Source of the DNA: Actinomadura luzonensis
GTDB lineage: Bacteria > Actinomycetota > Actinomycetes > Streptosporangiales > Streptosporangiaceae
Length of the DNA stretch: 64,000 bases
Direction: 5' to 3'
NCBI RefSeq assembly: GCF_022664455.2
Contig: NZ_JAKRKC020000001.1
Span: 1,486,001-1,550,000 of the forward strand
Shown here: one piece after another, positions 44,055-53,686 of the stretch
Layout of the letters: each line of letters starts with the position of its first letter
How positions within the stretch are numbered: position 1 is the stretch's first letter
The notes under the pieces: model-generated
Seen by the model: only the letters and a program-made list of their open reading frames with translations
What the model was told of the DNA's origin: nothing
The model's database searches: none
Program-made: the position numbers and the translations under genes

Positions 44055-45698
44055 TCAAGCCTTCTCGACGTCAGCCCACTCGACCTGGTTGAGCAGGTTG
44101 ATGTGGACGTTCTTGACCTTCGTGGAGTAGCCGGAGTTGTTCCGGTAGAAGTAGACCGGGATGTACGGCAGTTCCTCGTTGAGGATGTCGTCGGCCTGCT
44201 GGTAGAACTTCAGGCCCTCCTCGACCGAGGCGGCCTGGTCGCCCTGCGCGATCAGATCGTCGAACTTCTTGTTGGAGTAGCCGCCGTAGTTGGAGCCGTT
44301 GGCGATGGCGCCGGTGCTGAAGATCGGCGCCAGGTAGTTCTCGGCCGACGGGTAGTCGATGGCCCAGCCCATGCGGAACAGGCCGGTGTACTTCTTGGCG
44401 TCCAGCTCGTCCAGGATGCTGGCGAACTTCTCGAACGGCTTGGCGCTGGCGTCGATGCCGAGGTTCGCGCGCAGGTTGTTCGCGACGGCCTCGATCCACT
44501 CCTTGTGCGGGCCGTCGGCGTTGTAGCCGATCTCCAGCTTCTTGGGGCCGCCCGCTTCCTCGTACAGCTTCTTGGCCGCGGCCGGGTCGTACGTGCAGGC
44601 CTTGCAGGCGCCCTGGCGGTAGCCCGCGATGGCCGGGTTGATGAAGTCGTCGGCCGGGGAGCGGGTGCCGGAGAAGACCGTCTCGGCGATGGTCTTCCGG
44701 TCGATCGCCATGGAGATGGCCTTGCGGACGTCGGTCTTGTTCAGCTCGGGGTTGTACTTCAGCGGGACGCCGATGTAGCCCACGCCTGCGTCCGGCTGGT
44801 CCTGGTAGCGCTCGCCGAGGGAGGACTTGGCCTGCGCGATGGCCGCCGGGCCGAGCGAGTCGTGGATGTCGAGGTTGTCGGCCATCAGGTCGTTGAAGGC
44901 GACGTCCGAGTCGGTGTAGAGCTTGAACTGCAGCTTGGTCCAGTTGCTCGGCTTCTTGCCGGGGTACTTGTCGTACACCGTCAGGTCGATGCTCTGGTCG
45001 GTGCCCTTCTTGTAGGGCTTGTCGACCTTGAACAGGCCCTGGCCGATCGGCTGCTCGCCGAACGCCTGCGTCACCTTGCCGTCGGGGCCGAAGGCGGCCT
45101 TGGGCAGCGGGTAGAACGCGGTGTAGCCGAGCATGACCTTGAACTGCGAGAACGGCGCGGCGAGGGTGACCTTGAGCGTGGTGTCGTCCACGGCCTGCAG
45201 GCCCTTCATGCCCTTGGCGGTGACCTGCTTGCCCTCGCCGGGGTTGAGGTCGGCCCAGCCGTCGATGCGCTGGAAGAAGTAGCCGGCGCTCTGGGCGTTC
45301 TCCTGGTTGGCCGCGTAGTTCCAGGCGTCCACGTAGTTCTGGGCGACGACCGGCTCGCCGTTCTGCCAGGTGTAACCCGGCTTCAGCTTGATCGTCCAGA
45401 CCTTCTGGTCGTCACTGGTGATCGACTCGGCCGCGGCCTCGACGGCGTTCTTGTTCTCGTCGTAGGTGACGAGAGGCTCGAAGATGGCCGCGAGGACCTC
45501 GGAGCCCTCGGACTCGGTGGTGTTCGACGGCACCAGGAGCTCCTGGGGCTCACCGAGCTCCATGCGGACCGGCGTGGTGTCGGAGCCGCCGCCCGCGGCA
45601 GTGCCGCCGTTGTCCGAGGCACCGCCGCCACACGCGGCAACCGCGAGGGCGAGCAGCGCGGTACCGGCGACGATCTGTGCGCCCTTAGTAACACGCAT
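44055..45698 (-). CDS. oppA: Oligopeptide-binding lipoprotein (OppA-like)
   Basis: A 547-residue solute-binding protein of family SBP_bac_5. A signal peptide ends with the lipobox LAVAAC (Cys23), so the protein is lipid-anchored outside the membrane. The region KLKPGYTWQNGEPVVAQNYV and the helix DAWNYAANQENA are characteristic. It should capture peptides and pass them to OppBC. ATG 45698 has GGAGG 13 bases upstream, a longer spacing than usual. It is the first gene of the importer operon; a possible promoter is discussed with the upstream gap. Confidence 0.93.
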   Translation of the reverse strand: MRVTKGAQIVAGTALLALAVAACGGGASDNGGTAAGGGSDTTPVRMELGEPQELLVPSNTTESEGSEVLAAIFEPLVTYDENKNAVEAAAESITSDDQKVWTIKLKPGYTWQNGEPVVAQNYVDAWNYAANQENAQSAGYFFQRIDGWADLNPGEGKQVTAKGMKGLQAVDDTTLKVTLAAPFSQFKVMLGYTAFYPLPKAAFGPDGKVTQAFGEQPIGQGLFKVDKPYKKGTDQSIDLTVYDKYPGKKPSNWTKLQFKLYTDSDVAFNDLMADNLDIHDSLGPAAIAQAKSSLGERYQDQPDAGVGYIGVPLKYNPELNKTDVRKAISMAIDRKTIAETVFSGTRSPADDFINPAIAGYRQGACKACTYDPAAAKKLYEEAGGPKKLEIGYNADGPHKEWIEAVANNLRANLGIDASAKPFEKFASILDELDAKKYTGLFRMGWAIDYPSAENYLAPIFSTGAIANGSNYGGYSNKKFDDLIAQGDQAASVEEGLKFYQQADDILNEELPYIPVYFYRNNSGYSTKVKNVHINLLNQVEWADVEKA

Positions 45699-46172
45699 GG
45701 TAAAGAAAAATCCTCCCTCTACAGTGGGCGTGCAGCGCTGAGCTGCGATGTTCCCGAAGCAGCCTGACGGGGAGGTCCTGGTATCCCCCCGGGTTTGGCC
45801 GACAATGTCAAGCCAGCTGTACGCCCTGCCAGTCGATCGCGACTATCCCTTACTACTTGCCACCAGGGAGTCTCTGGCGCGTTGCAGTTCGGTCACACGT
45901 GCGCCTATCCAGCGTCACAGACAATCGACACGTTCAGGAGTAAATCGTACAAACCCCCTGGAACCGGTTCGACCAGGACGTGAACAGACGATGAAAAATA
46001 CCCCCTACCGGAGAGTGCTCGCGCCTCTGCCACCACGGCCCGCCTGCCTGGGCTACGGTTGAGCAGGTCTTGACGGCGCCTTGGAACCCGGGCGTCCCGA
46101 GACACCGTCCAACTGTCTGCCGCCGTCCGCGCGGCAGCACCCCACCGACCCCGATCCAATAGAGTCCTTGCC
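45699..46172. other. Intergenic region between divergent opp and wzm operons
   Basis: This 474-base gap must contain the promoters of two divergent operons. On the minus strand TTGACA (45806-45811) lies 18-19 bases before GGGATA/GGATAC (45781-45787), a possible oppA promoter with a leader of about 75 bases. I see no conserved RNA fold and no convincing coding frame. Confidence 0.4.
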
Positions 46173-47108
46173 ATGAGCCAGCCGGAATCCGCTGTAGCGG
46201 ACGCCCAGGCGGGCGGCCGGAGCGGGCAGGAGCCGCTGGCCAAGCTCGCCAAGAGATACGGGCTTCGCCGTGCCATCGCACGGCCGAGGTTCCCTGTCTA
46301 CGTGCGCCAGCTGTGGGAGCGGCGACACTTCATCCTGACGTACGCCACCTCGCGCAACGTCTCGAAGTACTCCAGCTCGACGCTCGGCCAGTTGTGGCAG
46401 GTGCTGACGCCCCTGCTCAACGCCGCCATCTACTTCCTGATGTTCGGCCTCATCCTGGGCGGCAGCAAGAACATCCCGAACTACCCGGCCTTCCTGCTGA
46501 CCGGGATGTTCGTCTTCACCTACACCCAGCGCACGGTCACCGCGGGCGCCAAGTCGATCTCCGGCAACCTGTCGATGATCCGGGCCCTGCACTTCCCGCG
46601 CGCCTCGTTGCCCCTCGCGTACACGATCCAGGAGCTCCAGCAGCTCGCCATCTCGATGAGCGTGCTCCTCGTGATCGTGGTCATCACCGGCGAGTTCCCC
46701 ACCTGGGCCTGGCTCATGATCCCGGTGGTGCTGCTCCTGCAGACGATGTTCAACGTCGGGGCCGGGCTCGTCGTGGCCCGCTTGGGCGCCTCGCTGCGCG
46801 ACCTCAACCAGTTGCTGCCGTTCATCACCCGCACCTGGCTGTACGCGTCGGGCGTCTTCTTCTCCATCCAGGACAAGGTCGTCGGTTCCGCGGGGCTGCC
46901 CCAGTGGGTGGCCAACGTGATGTACATGAACCCGGCGGCCTCCTACATCGAGTGGATGCGGGAGATCCTGATCCAGAGCCACAACACCCACGTGGGGCAC
47001 CACCCGCCGACGATGGTGTGGGTGTCTTGCGTATTCTGGGCGGTGTTCGCGCTCGGATTCGGCTTCTGGTACTTCTGGCGGGCCGAGGAGAGGTACGGGC
47101 GTGGCTGA
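46173..47108 (+). CDS. Polysaccharide/teichoic acid ABC exporter permease (Wzm/TagG type)
   Basis: A 311-residue ABC-2 type membrane protein with six hydrophobic spans. SSTLGQLWQVLTPLLNAAIY, IYFLMFGLILGGSKNIPNYP and the FLLTGMFVFTYTQRTV segment are typical of Wzm/TagG/RfbA permeases, which export lipid-linked glycans across the membrane. ATG 46173 begins a soluble N-terminal tail of about 60 residues. It overlaps the ATPase gene by eight bases. No glycosyltransferases are nearby, so the exported polymer (teichoic acid or galactan) cannot be named. Confidence 0.88.
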   Translation: MSQPESAVADAQAGGRSGQEPLAKLAKRYGLRRAIARPRFPVYVRQLWERRHFILTYATSRNVSKYSSSTLGQLWQVLTPLLNAAIYFLMFGLILGGSKNIPNYPAFLLTGMFVFTYTQRTVTAGAKSISGNLSMIRALHFPRASLPLAYTIQELQQLAISMSVLLVIVVITGEFPTWAWLMIPVVLLLQTMFNVGAGLVVARLGASLRDLNQLLPFITRTWLYASGVFFSIQDKVVGSAGLPQWVANVMYMNPAASYIEWMREILIQSHNTHVGHHPPTMVWVSCVFWAVFALGFGFWYFWRAEERYGRG

Positions 47109-47964
47109 GACCAAGGAGCTGCAGCAGGTGAAGGGCGACAAGCCCGCCGTCCCCGAGAAGGACGCCAAGGCGAGTCCCGCCGCGAAGTCCTCGGGCAAGG
47201 CGCCCCTCGACGTCCCCACGGGCACGCCCACGGTCATCGTCGACGACCTCCACATCGTCTACCGCGTCTACGGCGCGGCCTCCGACAACGAGAAGGGCAA
47301 CGCGGTCAACGCCCTCACGCGCATACTCAAGCGCCAGGGCCGGCCGCAGATGAAGGAGGTCCACGCGGTCAAGGGCGTGACGTTCGTGGCCTACCACGGC
47401 GACGCCATCGGCATCGTGGGGCGCAACGGCTCGGGCAAGTCCACGCTGCTGCGCGCCATCGCCGGCCTGCTGCCGCCGCACAAGGGCGCCGTCTACACCG
47501 ACGGCCAGCCGTCCCTGCTGGGCGTCAACGCGGCCCTGATGCGCGAGCTGACCGGCGAGCGCAACATCGTGCTCGGCTGCTACGCCATGGGCATGACCCC
47601 GGCCGAGGTCCGCGAGAAGTACCAGGAGATCGTCGACTTCTCCGGCATCGACGAGTTCGTCCAGCTCCCGATGTCCACCTACTCCTCCGGCATGGGCGCC
47701 CGCCTGCGCTTCGCCATCTCCTCGGCCAAGACCCACGACGTGCTGCTCATCGACGAGGCCCTCGCCACCGGCGACCGCGAGTTCCGCAAGAAGAGCGAGG
47801 AGCGCATCCGTCAGATCCGCGAGTCGGCCGGCACCGTCTTCCTCGTCGCCCACGACCTGCGGGTCATCGAGGAGACCTGCAACCGCGTCATCTGGCTGCA
47901 CAAGGGCAAGATCCGCATGGACGGCGACCCGAAAGAGGTCATCGCCGCCTACAACAAGGGCTGA
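47101..47964 (+). CDS. Polysaccharide/teichoic acid ABC exporter ATPase (Wzt/TagH type)
   Basis: A 287-residue ATPase. A charged, Lys/Pro-rich head of about 40 residues precedes the domain. Walker A is GIVGRNGSGKSTLLRAIAG, the signature is MSTYSSGMGARLRFAIS and Walker B is VLLIDEALATGD, the form typical of Wzt/TagH proteins. It lacks the long C-terminal carbohydrate-binding domain of some Wzt proteins. GTG 47101 lies within the end of the permease gene. It is followed by a hairpin terminator. Confidence 0.9.
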   Translation: MAETKELQQVKGDKPAVPEKDAKASPAAKSSGKAPLDVPTGTPTVIVDDLHIVYRVYGAASDNEKGNAVNALTRILKRQGRPQMKEVHAVKGVTFVAYHGDAIGIVGRNGSGKSTLLRAIAGLLPPHKGAVYTDGQPSLLGVNAALMRELTGERNIVLGCYAMGMTPAEVREKYQEIVDFSGIDEFVQLPMSTYSSGMGARLRFAISSAKTHDVLLIDEALATGDREFRKKSEERIRQIRESAGTVFLVAHDLRVIEETCNRVIWLHKGKIRMDGDPKEVIAAYNKG

Positions 47965-47982
47965 GCGCCCGCCCGCACGACG

Positions 47983-48011
47983 AGCGCCGCGTCCCTCAGG
48001 GGTGCGGCGCT
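47983..48011 (+). terminator. Terminator of the wzm/wzt operon
   Basis: AGCGCCGC (47983-47990) and GCGGCGCT (48004-48011) form an 8-bp stem with a 13-base loop, followed by TTTCTC. It starts 18 bases after the ATPase stop codon. Confidence 0.7.
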
Positions 48012-48017
48012 TTCTCA

Positions 48018-48052
48018 TGTGCGCCGACGTGTGCGCCGACGTTGCGCCGACG
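48018..48052. repeat. Short tandem repeat, about 12 bp, three copies
   Basis: TGTGCGCCGACG occurs twice in tandem (48018-48029, 48030-48041) and is followed by an 11-base variant TTGCGCCGACG (48042-48052) and a partial copy. It lies in non-coding DNA between the exporter operon and the DUF222 remnant. Confidence 0.8.
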
Positions 48053-48118
48053 TGTGCGCGCAACCGGCGCGACTGGAGGGACGAAAGACTGACAGCGGGC
48101 CCCGCATTCCGATAAGAT

Positions 48119-48134
48119 TCGAACGTCAATTCGA
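48119..48134 (+). promoter_or_regulatory. LexA (SOS) box
   Basis: TCGAAC-GTCA-ATTCGA differs at one base from the actinobacterial SOS-box consensus TCGAAC-N4-GTTCGA. It lies 14 bases before the start of a DUF222-like remnant. DUF222/13E12 HNH genes are known in mycobacteria to carry such boxes, so this is probably the original promoter of a once full-length gene. Confidence 0.7.
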
Positions 48135-48148
48135 GCCGAGGACCGGTG

Positions 48149-48322
48149 ATGGAGTGGGGGCGCGCGATGGGCGAGCTTTCGGCCGCGATCGACCACCTGG
48201 CCACCGAGGACGTCGCGGAGATCCCGCGCATGCAGCTCGCCGAGCAGCTTCTGGAGCTGCACTGGCAGATGGCCAGGCTGCAGGCGCAGATAGCCCGCCG
48301 CACAGGCGTCCGCCTGCCCTGA
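48149..48322 (+). pseudogene. Truncated DUF222/13E12-type HNH protein, N-terminal remnant
   Basis: A 57-codon frame reading MEWGRAMGELSAAIDHLATE, then DVAEIPRMQLAEQLLELHWQ and MARLQAQIARRTGVRLP. This matches my recollection of the N-terminus of DUF222 (13E12 repeat) HNH-endonuclease proteins, which normally continue for another 300-400 residues. Here the frame stops at 48320, inside the first copy of a 28-bp tandem duplication, and no HNH sequence follows. GAGGA precedes the start and an SOS box lies upstream. It is most likely a decayed gene; a short functional peptide is less likely. Confidence 0.6.
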
Positions 48323-48350
48323 CCGCCGCACGGGCGTCCGCCTGCCCTCA
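48295..48350. repeat. 28-bp tandem duplication
   Basis: Bases 48295-48322 are repeated at 48323-48350 with two mismatches. The core shared by both copies is GGCGTCCGCCTGCCCT. The first copy holds the last codons and stop of the DUF222 remnant, so the duplication marks the point where the ancestral gene was broken. Confidence 0.85.
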
Positions 48351-48832
48351 GAGGCCACTGAGCCCCGCCGGCCCTTCCACGGCCGTCTCAGGGCCTTCCA
48401 GAGGCCACAGGAGCCACGCGGGGCGGGAAAAGAGAAATGCCGCCGACCCGGATCGGGTCGGCGGCGGGGCTCCGGGGCGCCGCTGCCCTGCAAGAAAACG
48501 GCGTTGCCCGAGCCCGGGCCTGGGCGCGTCCGCCCGAGCCCGCCATGAGACCGCCCGCTGCCGCGGGAGGCTCGTAACCCACGCGCGCCAGCTCCCCGGG
48601 CGCCCGGCACCTTGAAGGGCGTCCCGCGGATCTGCCGCGTCAGTGCGACGGCGTCCCGGCCGGGGGTTCCGGCCCAGGGGAAATCACGCCGTCAGGGGAC
48701 CACTGGGGGGTGGAACGAGGCCGCCTCGCCGCCGGCACAACCGGTTCCCGAGCGTTGGCACCTAGGACGCCCGCGAACCGCCATGCCGGCCCTCGGCCCG
48801 CCACGTTCAGCACCGCCTCCATCGCGTCTGTC
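48351..48832. other. Gene-poor stretch with hairpins
   Basis: These 480 bases hold no coding frame I can support. They contain several near-repeats of CAGAGGCCAC and one strong hairpin (48439-48465). I looked for RNase P RNA, tmRNA, c-di-AMP and cobalamin riboswitch consensus strands and saw none. It may be the eroded remainder of the DUF222 gene or an unrecognised RNA region downstream of the Gly-rich secreted protein. Confidence 0.5.
48439..48465 (-). terminator. Strong hairpin, probable minus-strand terminator
   Basis: GCCGCCGACCCG (48439-48450) and CGGGTCGGCGGC (48454-48465) form a perfect 12-bp stem. On the minus strand it is followed by ATTTCTCTTTTC, so it should end minus-strand transcripts, presumably from the Gly-rich protein gene 370 bases upstream. 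Confidence 0.7.
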
Positions 48833-50041
48833 CTAGTCGCGATTCCAGGTGTCCCGCACCGAGCTCGTCAGCGCGTCGGTGGTCCATCCGAGAGCGGTCA
48901 TCACGTCGGTGTAGCCGCCGGCGACCTTGGTGCCGTTGGTCTCGACGAAGGCGCCGGCGTCCGCGGCCAGCGGCGTGAGCTCCTCGACGGTCGTGTTCTG
49001 CGCGGTGGCGGGCAGCAGCTCGGCCACCGCGGCCGTCTCGGCCGGCGCGACCTGGCCGATGACCGGGGCCAGCTCGCTCTTGTTCTTGTACGGCAGCGCG
49101 CGCAGCGCCGCCTGGGCCAGCCCGGAGCGCGTGGCGCCGCCGGACAGGGAGTCGAAGTTCCGCGCGGGCGAGGCCATGAGGCCGCCCACCGGGAGGCCGC
49201 TCATCGGCGCGGCCGACAGCGCGCCCAGCGGCGCGGTGGTGAGGCCGGCGACCGGCCCGGCGAGCGCGTCCAGGGGCGAGCCGCCCGTGACGCCGCCGGT
49301 GAGCCCGCCCGTCAGGCCGCTCACCGTCTGGTCCGACAGGCCGTGCATGCCGTTGATCGGCAGGCCGTTGCCGGTGCCGCCGCCCGTCATGCCGGGCAGT
49401 CCGGCGCCGTCCAGCATGCCGCTGCTCTGCAGCTTGCTCACCGCGCCCAGCGTGTTCCTGACCAGGCCGGTGACGATGTGGAACGGCCCGTGCTCGGCGC
49501 CGGCGGCGTCCTTGGCGGCGGGCGCGCTCTTGCTCTGCCGGACCGCGGTGCCCGTGGGGGCCGCCATGCGGCTGGCGCCCGTCAGCACGGGCAGCGACTC
49601 GGTCAGGCCGCCGCCGCCGAGCGGGATGCCGCTCAGGATCGGCGACAGCTCGGGGATCGCCCGGCCGGTGCTCGTGGCGTCCTCGGCGGAGTTGGGCGTC
49701 TCGGGCCAGGCCATCGTGCCGTTCTGCTTGCCCTCGGCGAGGGCGTCCTTCTCGGCCTCGGTCAGCTCGCGGGTCGCCTGGCCGCCGCCGGACTGGGCGC
49801 CCGACTTGGCCTTGCCGCCCCCGAGCAGGCCGCCCAGCAGGCCGCCGCTGGCGCCGCCGCCCACCAGACCGCCCAGGAGACCGCCCAGGGGGCTGCCGGC
49901 GACGCTGGCGCCTCCGCCCGGGCTGTCGGCGGGCGCGCTCCTGGCGGTGTCGTATTGAACTTCGGCCTGGGCGGGCACGGCCAATGCCGCCGCCAAGCCG
50001 AATGCTGTAGCGGCTGCCGCCGCCTTGACTGCTCGATTCAT
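48833..50041 (-). CDS. Large Gly-rich secreted protein, unknown
   Basis: A 402-residue protein with a Sec signal peptide (KAAAAATAFGLAAALAVPAQ, cleavage after AQA). The mature region has Gly/Leu repeats (GGLLGGLVGGGASGGLLGGL, and LTGGLTGGVTGG later) alternating with Pro/Ala-rich stretches, and a more ordinary C-terminal domain of about 100 residues rich in Ala and Thr (VAELLPATAQNTTVEELTPL). It has no Cys and no anchor, so it may be a released or wall-associated structural protein. ATG 50041 follows AAGG. It stands alone, flanked by gene-poor DNA. I recognise no family. Confidence 0.72.
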   Translation of the reverse strand: MNRAVKAAAAATAFGLAAALAVPAQAEVQYDTARSAPADSPGGGASVAGSPLGGLLGGLVGGGASGGLLGGLLGGGKAKSGAQSGGGQATRELTEAEKDALAEGKQNGTMAWPETPNSAEDATSTGRAIPELSPILSGIPLGGGGLTESLPVLTGASRMAAPTGTAVRQSKSAPAAKDAAGAEHGPFHIVTGLVRNTLGAVSKLQSSGMLDGAGLPGMTGGGTGNGLPINGMHGLSDQTVSGLTGGLTGGVTGGSPLDALAGPVAGLTTAPLGALSAAPMSGLPVGGLMASPARNFDSLSGGATRSGLAQAALRALPYKNKSELAPVIGQVAPAETAAVAELLPATAQNTTVEELTPLAADAGAFVETNGTKVAGGYTDVMTALGWTTDALTSSVRDTWNRD

Positions 50042-50432
50042 GATTGCCTTCCCGGCTCGTGATCGATCGCTCTCGAATGCGGTGGAAATGCGAATCGATA
50101 ACCCCCGTATGCCGCGGCGTGCACGCTATGGGCACCACACGAAGCGTGCCGTCCCGGCTGAGCTACGCCAGCAGTTCTATCACCCGTCGTGATCGCCCGC
50201 AGGCGCATGAATGCCCATGTGGCAGGGGTTTGCAGGCCGGTTACCGAGTAAAGGGAGAGCGTTGAGCGGGGAGACAAAACGGTATATTGGCGGGTCTTGT
50301 TTCCGATAGTGCACGGCCGCTTGTGAACGCGTCCGGCAGATGATATGACGCCGCCCCGGCCGGCGAACAATGGACGCGAAATCAATTGTCGCGGGCCGGG
50401 GCGGGGTGATTTTCAGGATCGGCGGCGGGCGC
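50042..50432. other. Intergenic region with promoter-like AT-rich island
   Basis: This 391-base gap precedes the secreted-protein gene and follows the KamA gene, both on the minus strand. It holds a long imperfect hairpin at 50351-50404 and an AT-rich patch near 50280 (GGTATATTGG). No coding frame is convincing. The patch probably contains the secreted-protein promoter. Confidence 0.4.
50351..50404 (-). terminator. Long hairpin downstream of the KamA gene
   Basis: CCGCCCCGGCC (50351-50361) pairs with GGCCGGGGCGG (50394-50404), and the 32-base interior can add CGAACAAT/ATTGTCG pairs. It begins 28 bases after the KamA stop on the minus strand and is the likely terminator. Confidence 0.6.
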
Positions 50433-51749
<1,317 letters not shown>

Positions 51750-51898
51750 TAGGCCGTTCCCATCTTTTTTGTTCGACCGGGCGTAAACCGAAGGACCCCC
51801 TCGCGCGTCTCAGGTCCTTAATACCGGGACGGGACCGCCCGCATCTCCGGTTCCGCTGGGCTCCAAGTTTTCCCTCAGCTTCACCGGCACTCGCGACA

Positions 51899-51919
51899 TA
51901 TCGCGATAAGCCCTACACT
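51899..51919 (+). promoter_or_regulatory. Palindrome and -10 box of the DUF1707 gene
   Basis: TATCGCGATA (51899-51908) is a perfect 10-bp palindrome just before a TACACT -10 box (51914-51919). The GTG start follows six bases later, indicating a leaderless transcript. The palindrome could be a repressor site. Confidence 0.45.
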
Positions 51920-51925
51920 CGGGAC

Positions 51926-52483
51926 GTGACCGAAGAATCCGCGCTGCGCGCCTCAGACGCCGACCGCGACCGCGTGGCCGCGGTCCTGAGCGAGGCCCTC
52001 GCCACAGGACGACTCACCAGCGTCGAGCACGCCGACCGCCTGGACCTCGCCTACACGGCGACCACCATGGGCGAGCTCGTCCCCCTGACCCGCGACCTGC
52101 CCGACGTGCCGGCCAGCGGCGCCCCGGCCGCCGTCGAGCGGCAGGTCATCGGCTCGACGTTCAGCAAGATCATCCGGCGCGGGCGCTGGGTGGCCTCCCG
52201 CCACACCAAGCTCAGCGCCCGTTTCGGCGCCCTCATCATCGACCTTTCGGACGCCGTGCTGCCCGGCAGGGAGATCACCCTGGAGGCCGACGCCTGGTTC
52301 AGCAAGCTCATCGTGCGCGTGCCCGAGAACGCCCATGTCGTCGACGAGGGCGGCTCCGTCTTCGGCAAGCGCCTGGTGACCGGCGGCTCCCAGGCCGACG
52401 GGCCGCTCATCCGGGTCACCGGCAGGTCCGCGTTCTCCAAGGTCATCGTGTCGCGGGCGAAGACGGACTGGAACCTCGGCTGA
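51926..52483 (+). CDS. DUF1707 protein with LiaF-like C-terminal domain
   Basis: A 185-residue soluble protein. The first 55 residues are the DUF1707 motif common in actinobacteria (LRASDADRDRVAAVLSEALA, GRLTSVEHADRLDLAYTATT). The C-terminal half is beta-rich (VIGSTFSKIIRRGRWVASRH, DAWFSKLIVRVPENAHV, VTGRSAFSKVIVSRA), with three repeated FSK-I strands as in LiaF-type cell-envelope stress proteins. A role in envelope sensing is plausible but unproven. GTG 51926 is probably the transcript's first codon. It stands alone upstream of plsX. Confidence 0.8.
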   Translation: MTEESALRASDADRDRVAAVLSEALATGRLTSVEHADRLDLAYTATTMGELVPLTRDLPDVPASGAPAAVERQVIGSTFSKIIRRGRWVASRHTKLSARFGALIIDLSDAVLPGREITLEADAWFSKLIVRVPENAHVVDEGGSVFGKRLVTGGSQADGPLIRVTGRSAFSKVIVSRAKTDWNLG

Positions 52484-52624
52484 GCGACTGGAACCGGCGG
52501 CGCGGGGAACCAGAATCCCTACCCGCCGGTTAACCTGGCAGCAGCCTCGCCCTCGCCGCGGACGTACCGAGCCCGCGCACCGGCCATTGCCTGTTGGCGG
52601 GCTCGACGCCGTACGAGGTGAGGA

Positions 52625-53644
52625 TTGTCCGACAGCAGGCCGGTCGCCCTGGACGCCATGGGCGGCGACCACGCTCCGCACGAGGTCGTGGCGGGCGCCG
52701 TGCACGCCGTGCGCGAGCGCGGCCTGGCCGTCGTGCTCGTCGGCAACCCCCGCGTGCTCTACGAGGCGCTGGCCGACCACGACGCCACCAAAGAGGTGCC
52801 CATCGTCCGGGCCGAGGAGGCCTTGGCCATGAACGAGGGCGCGCTGGCCAGCCTGCGCCGCCCCCGCTCCAGCATCGCGGTCGCCTGCCACCTCGCCCGC
52901 CGGGGCGACGCCTGCGCCGTGGTGTCGGCCGGCTCCACCGCGGGCGTCGTCGCCACCGGCCGGCTGCGCCTCAAGCCTCAGCAGAACGTGCTGCGCCCCG
53001 CCATCGCGGTGCCGCTGCCCACGCTCCCCCACCCGACCGTGCTCGTGGACGCCGGCGCCAACGCCGACGTCAAACCGGAGATGCTGGTGCAGTTCGCCCA
53101 CCTCGGCGCCGCCTACGCCGAGCTGGCCCACGGCGTCGCCGAGCCCAAGGTCGGCCTGCTCACCATCGGCAGCGAGCCCGAGAAGGGCAACAAGCTGGTC
53201 AAGCGCGCCAACGAGCTGCTCCAGAGCTCCCCCGGCCTGCACTTCGCCGGCAACGTCGAGGGCCACGACCTGCTCACCGGCAAGGTCGACGTGATCACCG
53301 CCGACGGCTTCACCGGCAACGTGGCGCTCAAGACCATGGAGGGCGCGGTCCGCTACGCCTTCGCCGAGCTGCGCGCCACCATCGAGGAGAGCAGGGTCGC
53401 CAAGCTCGGCGCCGCCCTCCAGCGCTCCCGGCTGCGCGAGCTGCGCCGCCGCCTGGACGCCGAGGCGTACGGCGGCGCCGTGCTGCTCGGCCTGAACGGC
53501 ACCGTGGTGATCGCGCACGGCTCGTCCAGGGCTCCGGCGATCAGCGCGGCCTGCCAGCTCGCTACCGATTTGTCCAATGATGGGATCGTCGCCCGGATCG
53601 GCGAGAGAATAGCGGCATCGCACCGCTCCCACAGGCTCTGGTGA
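52625..53644 (+). CDS. plsX: Phosphate acyltransferase PlsX
   Basis: A 339-residue enzyme that converts acyl-ACP to acyl phosphate for phospholipid synthesis. It starts VALDAMGGDHAPHEVVAGAV and includes SAGSTAGVVATGRL, VDAGANADVKPEMLVQFAHL, GLLTIGSEPEKGNKL and VITADGFTGNVALKT, all diagnostic. The start is TTG 52625, with GAGG upstream in GAGGTGAGGA; no better start gives the complete family N-terminus. The usual neighbours rpmF, acpP or rnc are absent. It is followed 42 bases later by a P-type ATPase gene. Confidence 0.92.
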   Translation: MSDSRPVALDAMGGDHAPHEVVAGAVHAVRERGLAVVLVGNPRVLYEALADHDATKEVPIVRAEEALAMNEGALASLRRPRSSIAVACHLARRGDACAVVSAGSTAGVVATGRLRLKPQQNVLRPAIAVPLPTLPHPTVLVDAGANADVKPEMLVQFAHLGAAYAELAHGVAEPKVGLLTIGSEPEKGNKLVKRANELLQSSPGLHFAGNVEGHDLLTGKVDVITADGFTGNVALKTMEGAVRYAFAELRATIEESRVAKLGAALQRSRLRELRRRLDAEAYGGAVLLGLNGTVVIAHGSSRAPAISAACQLATDLSNDGIVARIGERIAASHRSHRLW

Positions 53645-53686
53645 ACCCGTAGTCTGTGAGACCGATCCACAGATACAGGGGGTTTT

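Noticed and set aside
48612..48832. Possible riboswitch or catalytic RNA upstream of 48833
   Set aside because: Sequences such as GGGGACCACTGGGG suggested a cobalamin or c-di-AMP element, but the conserved junction strands and overall order are absent.
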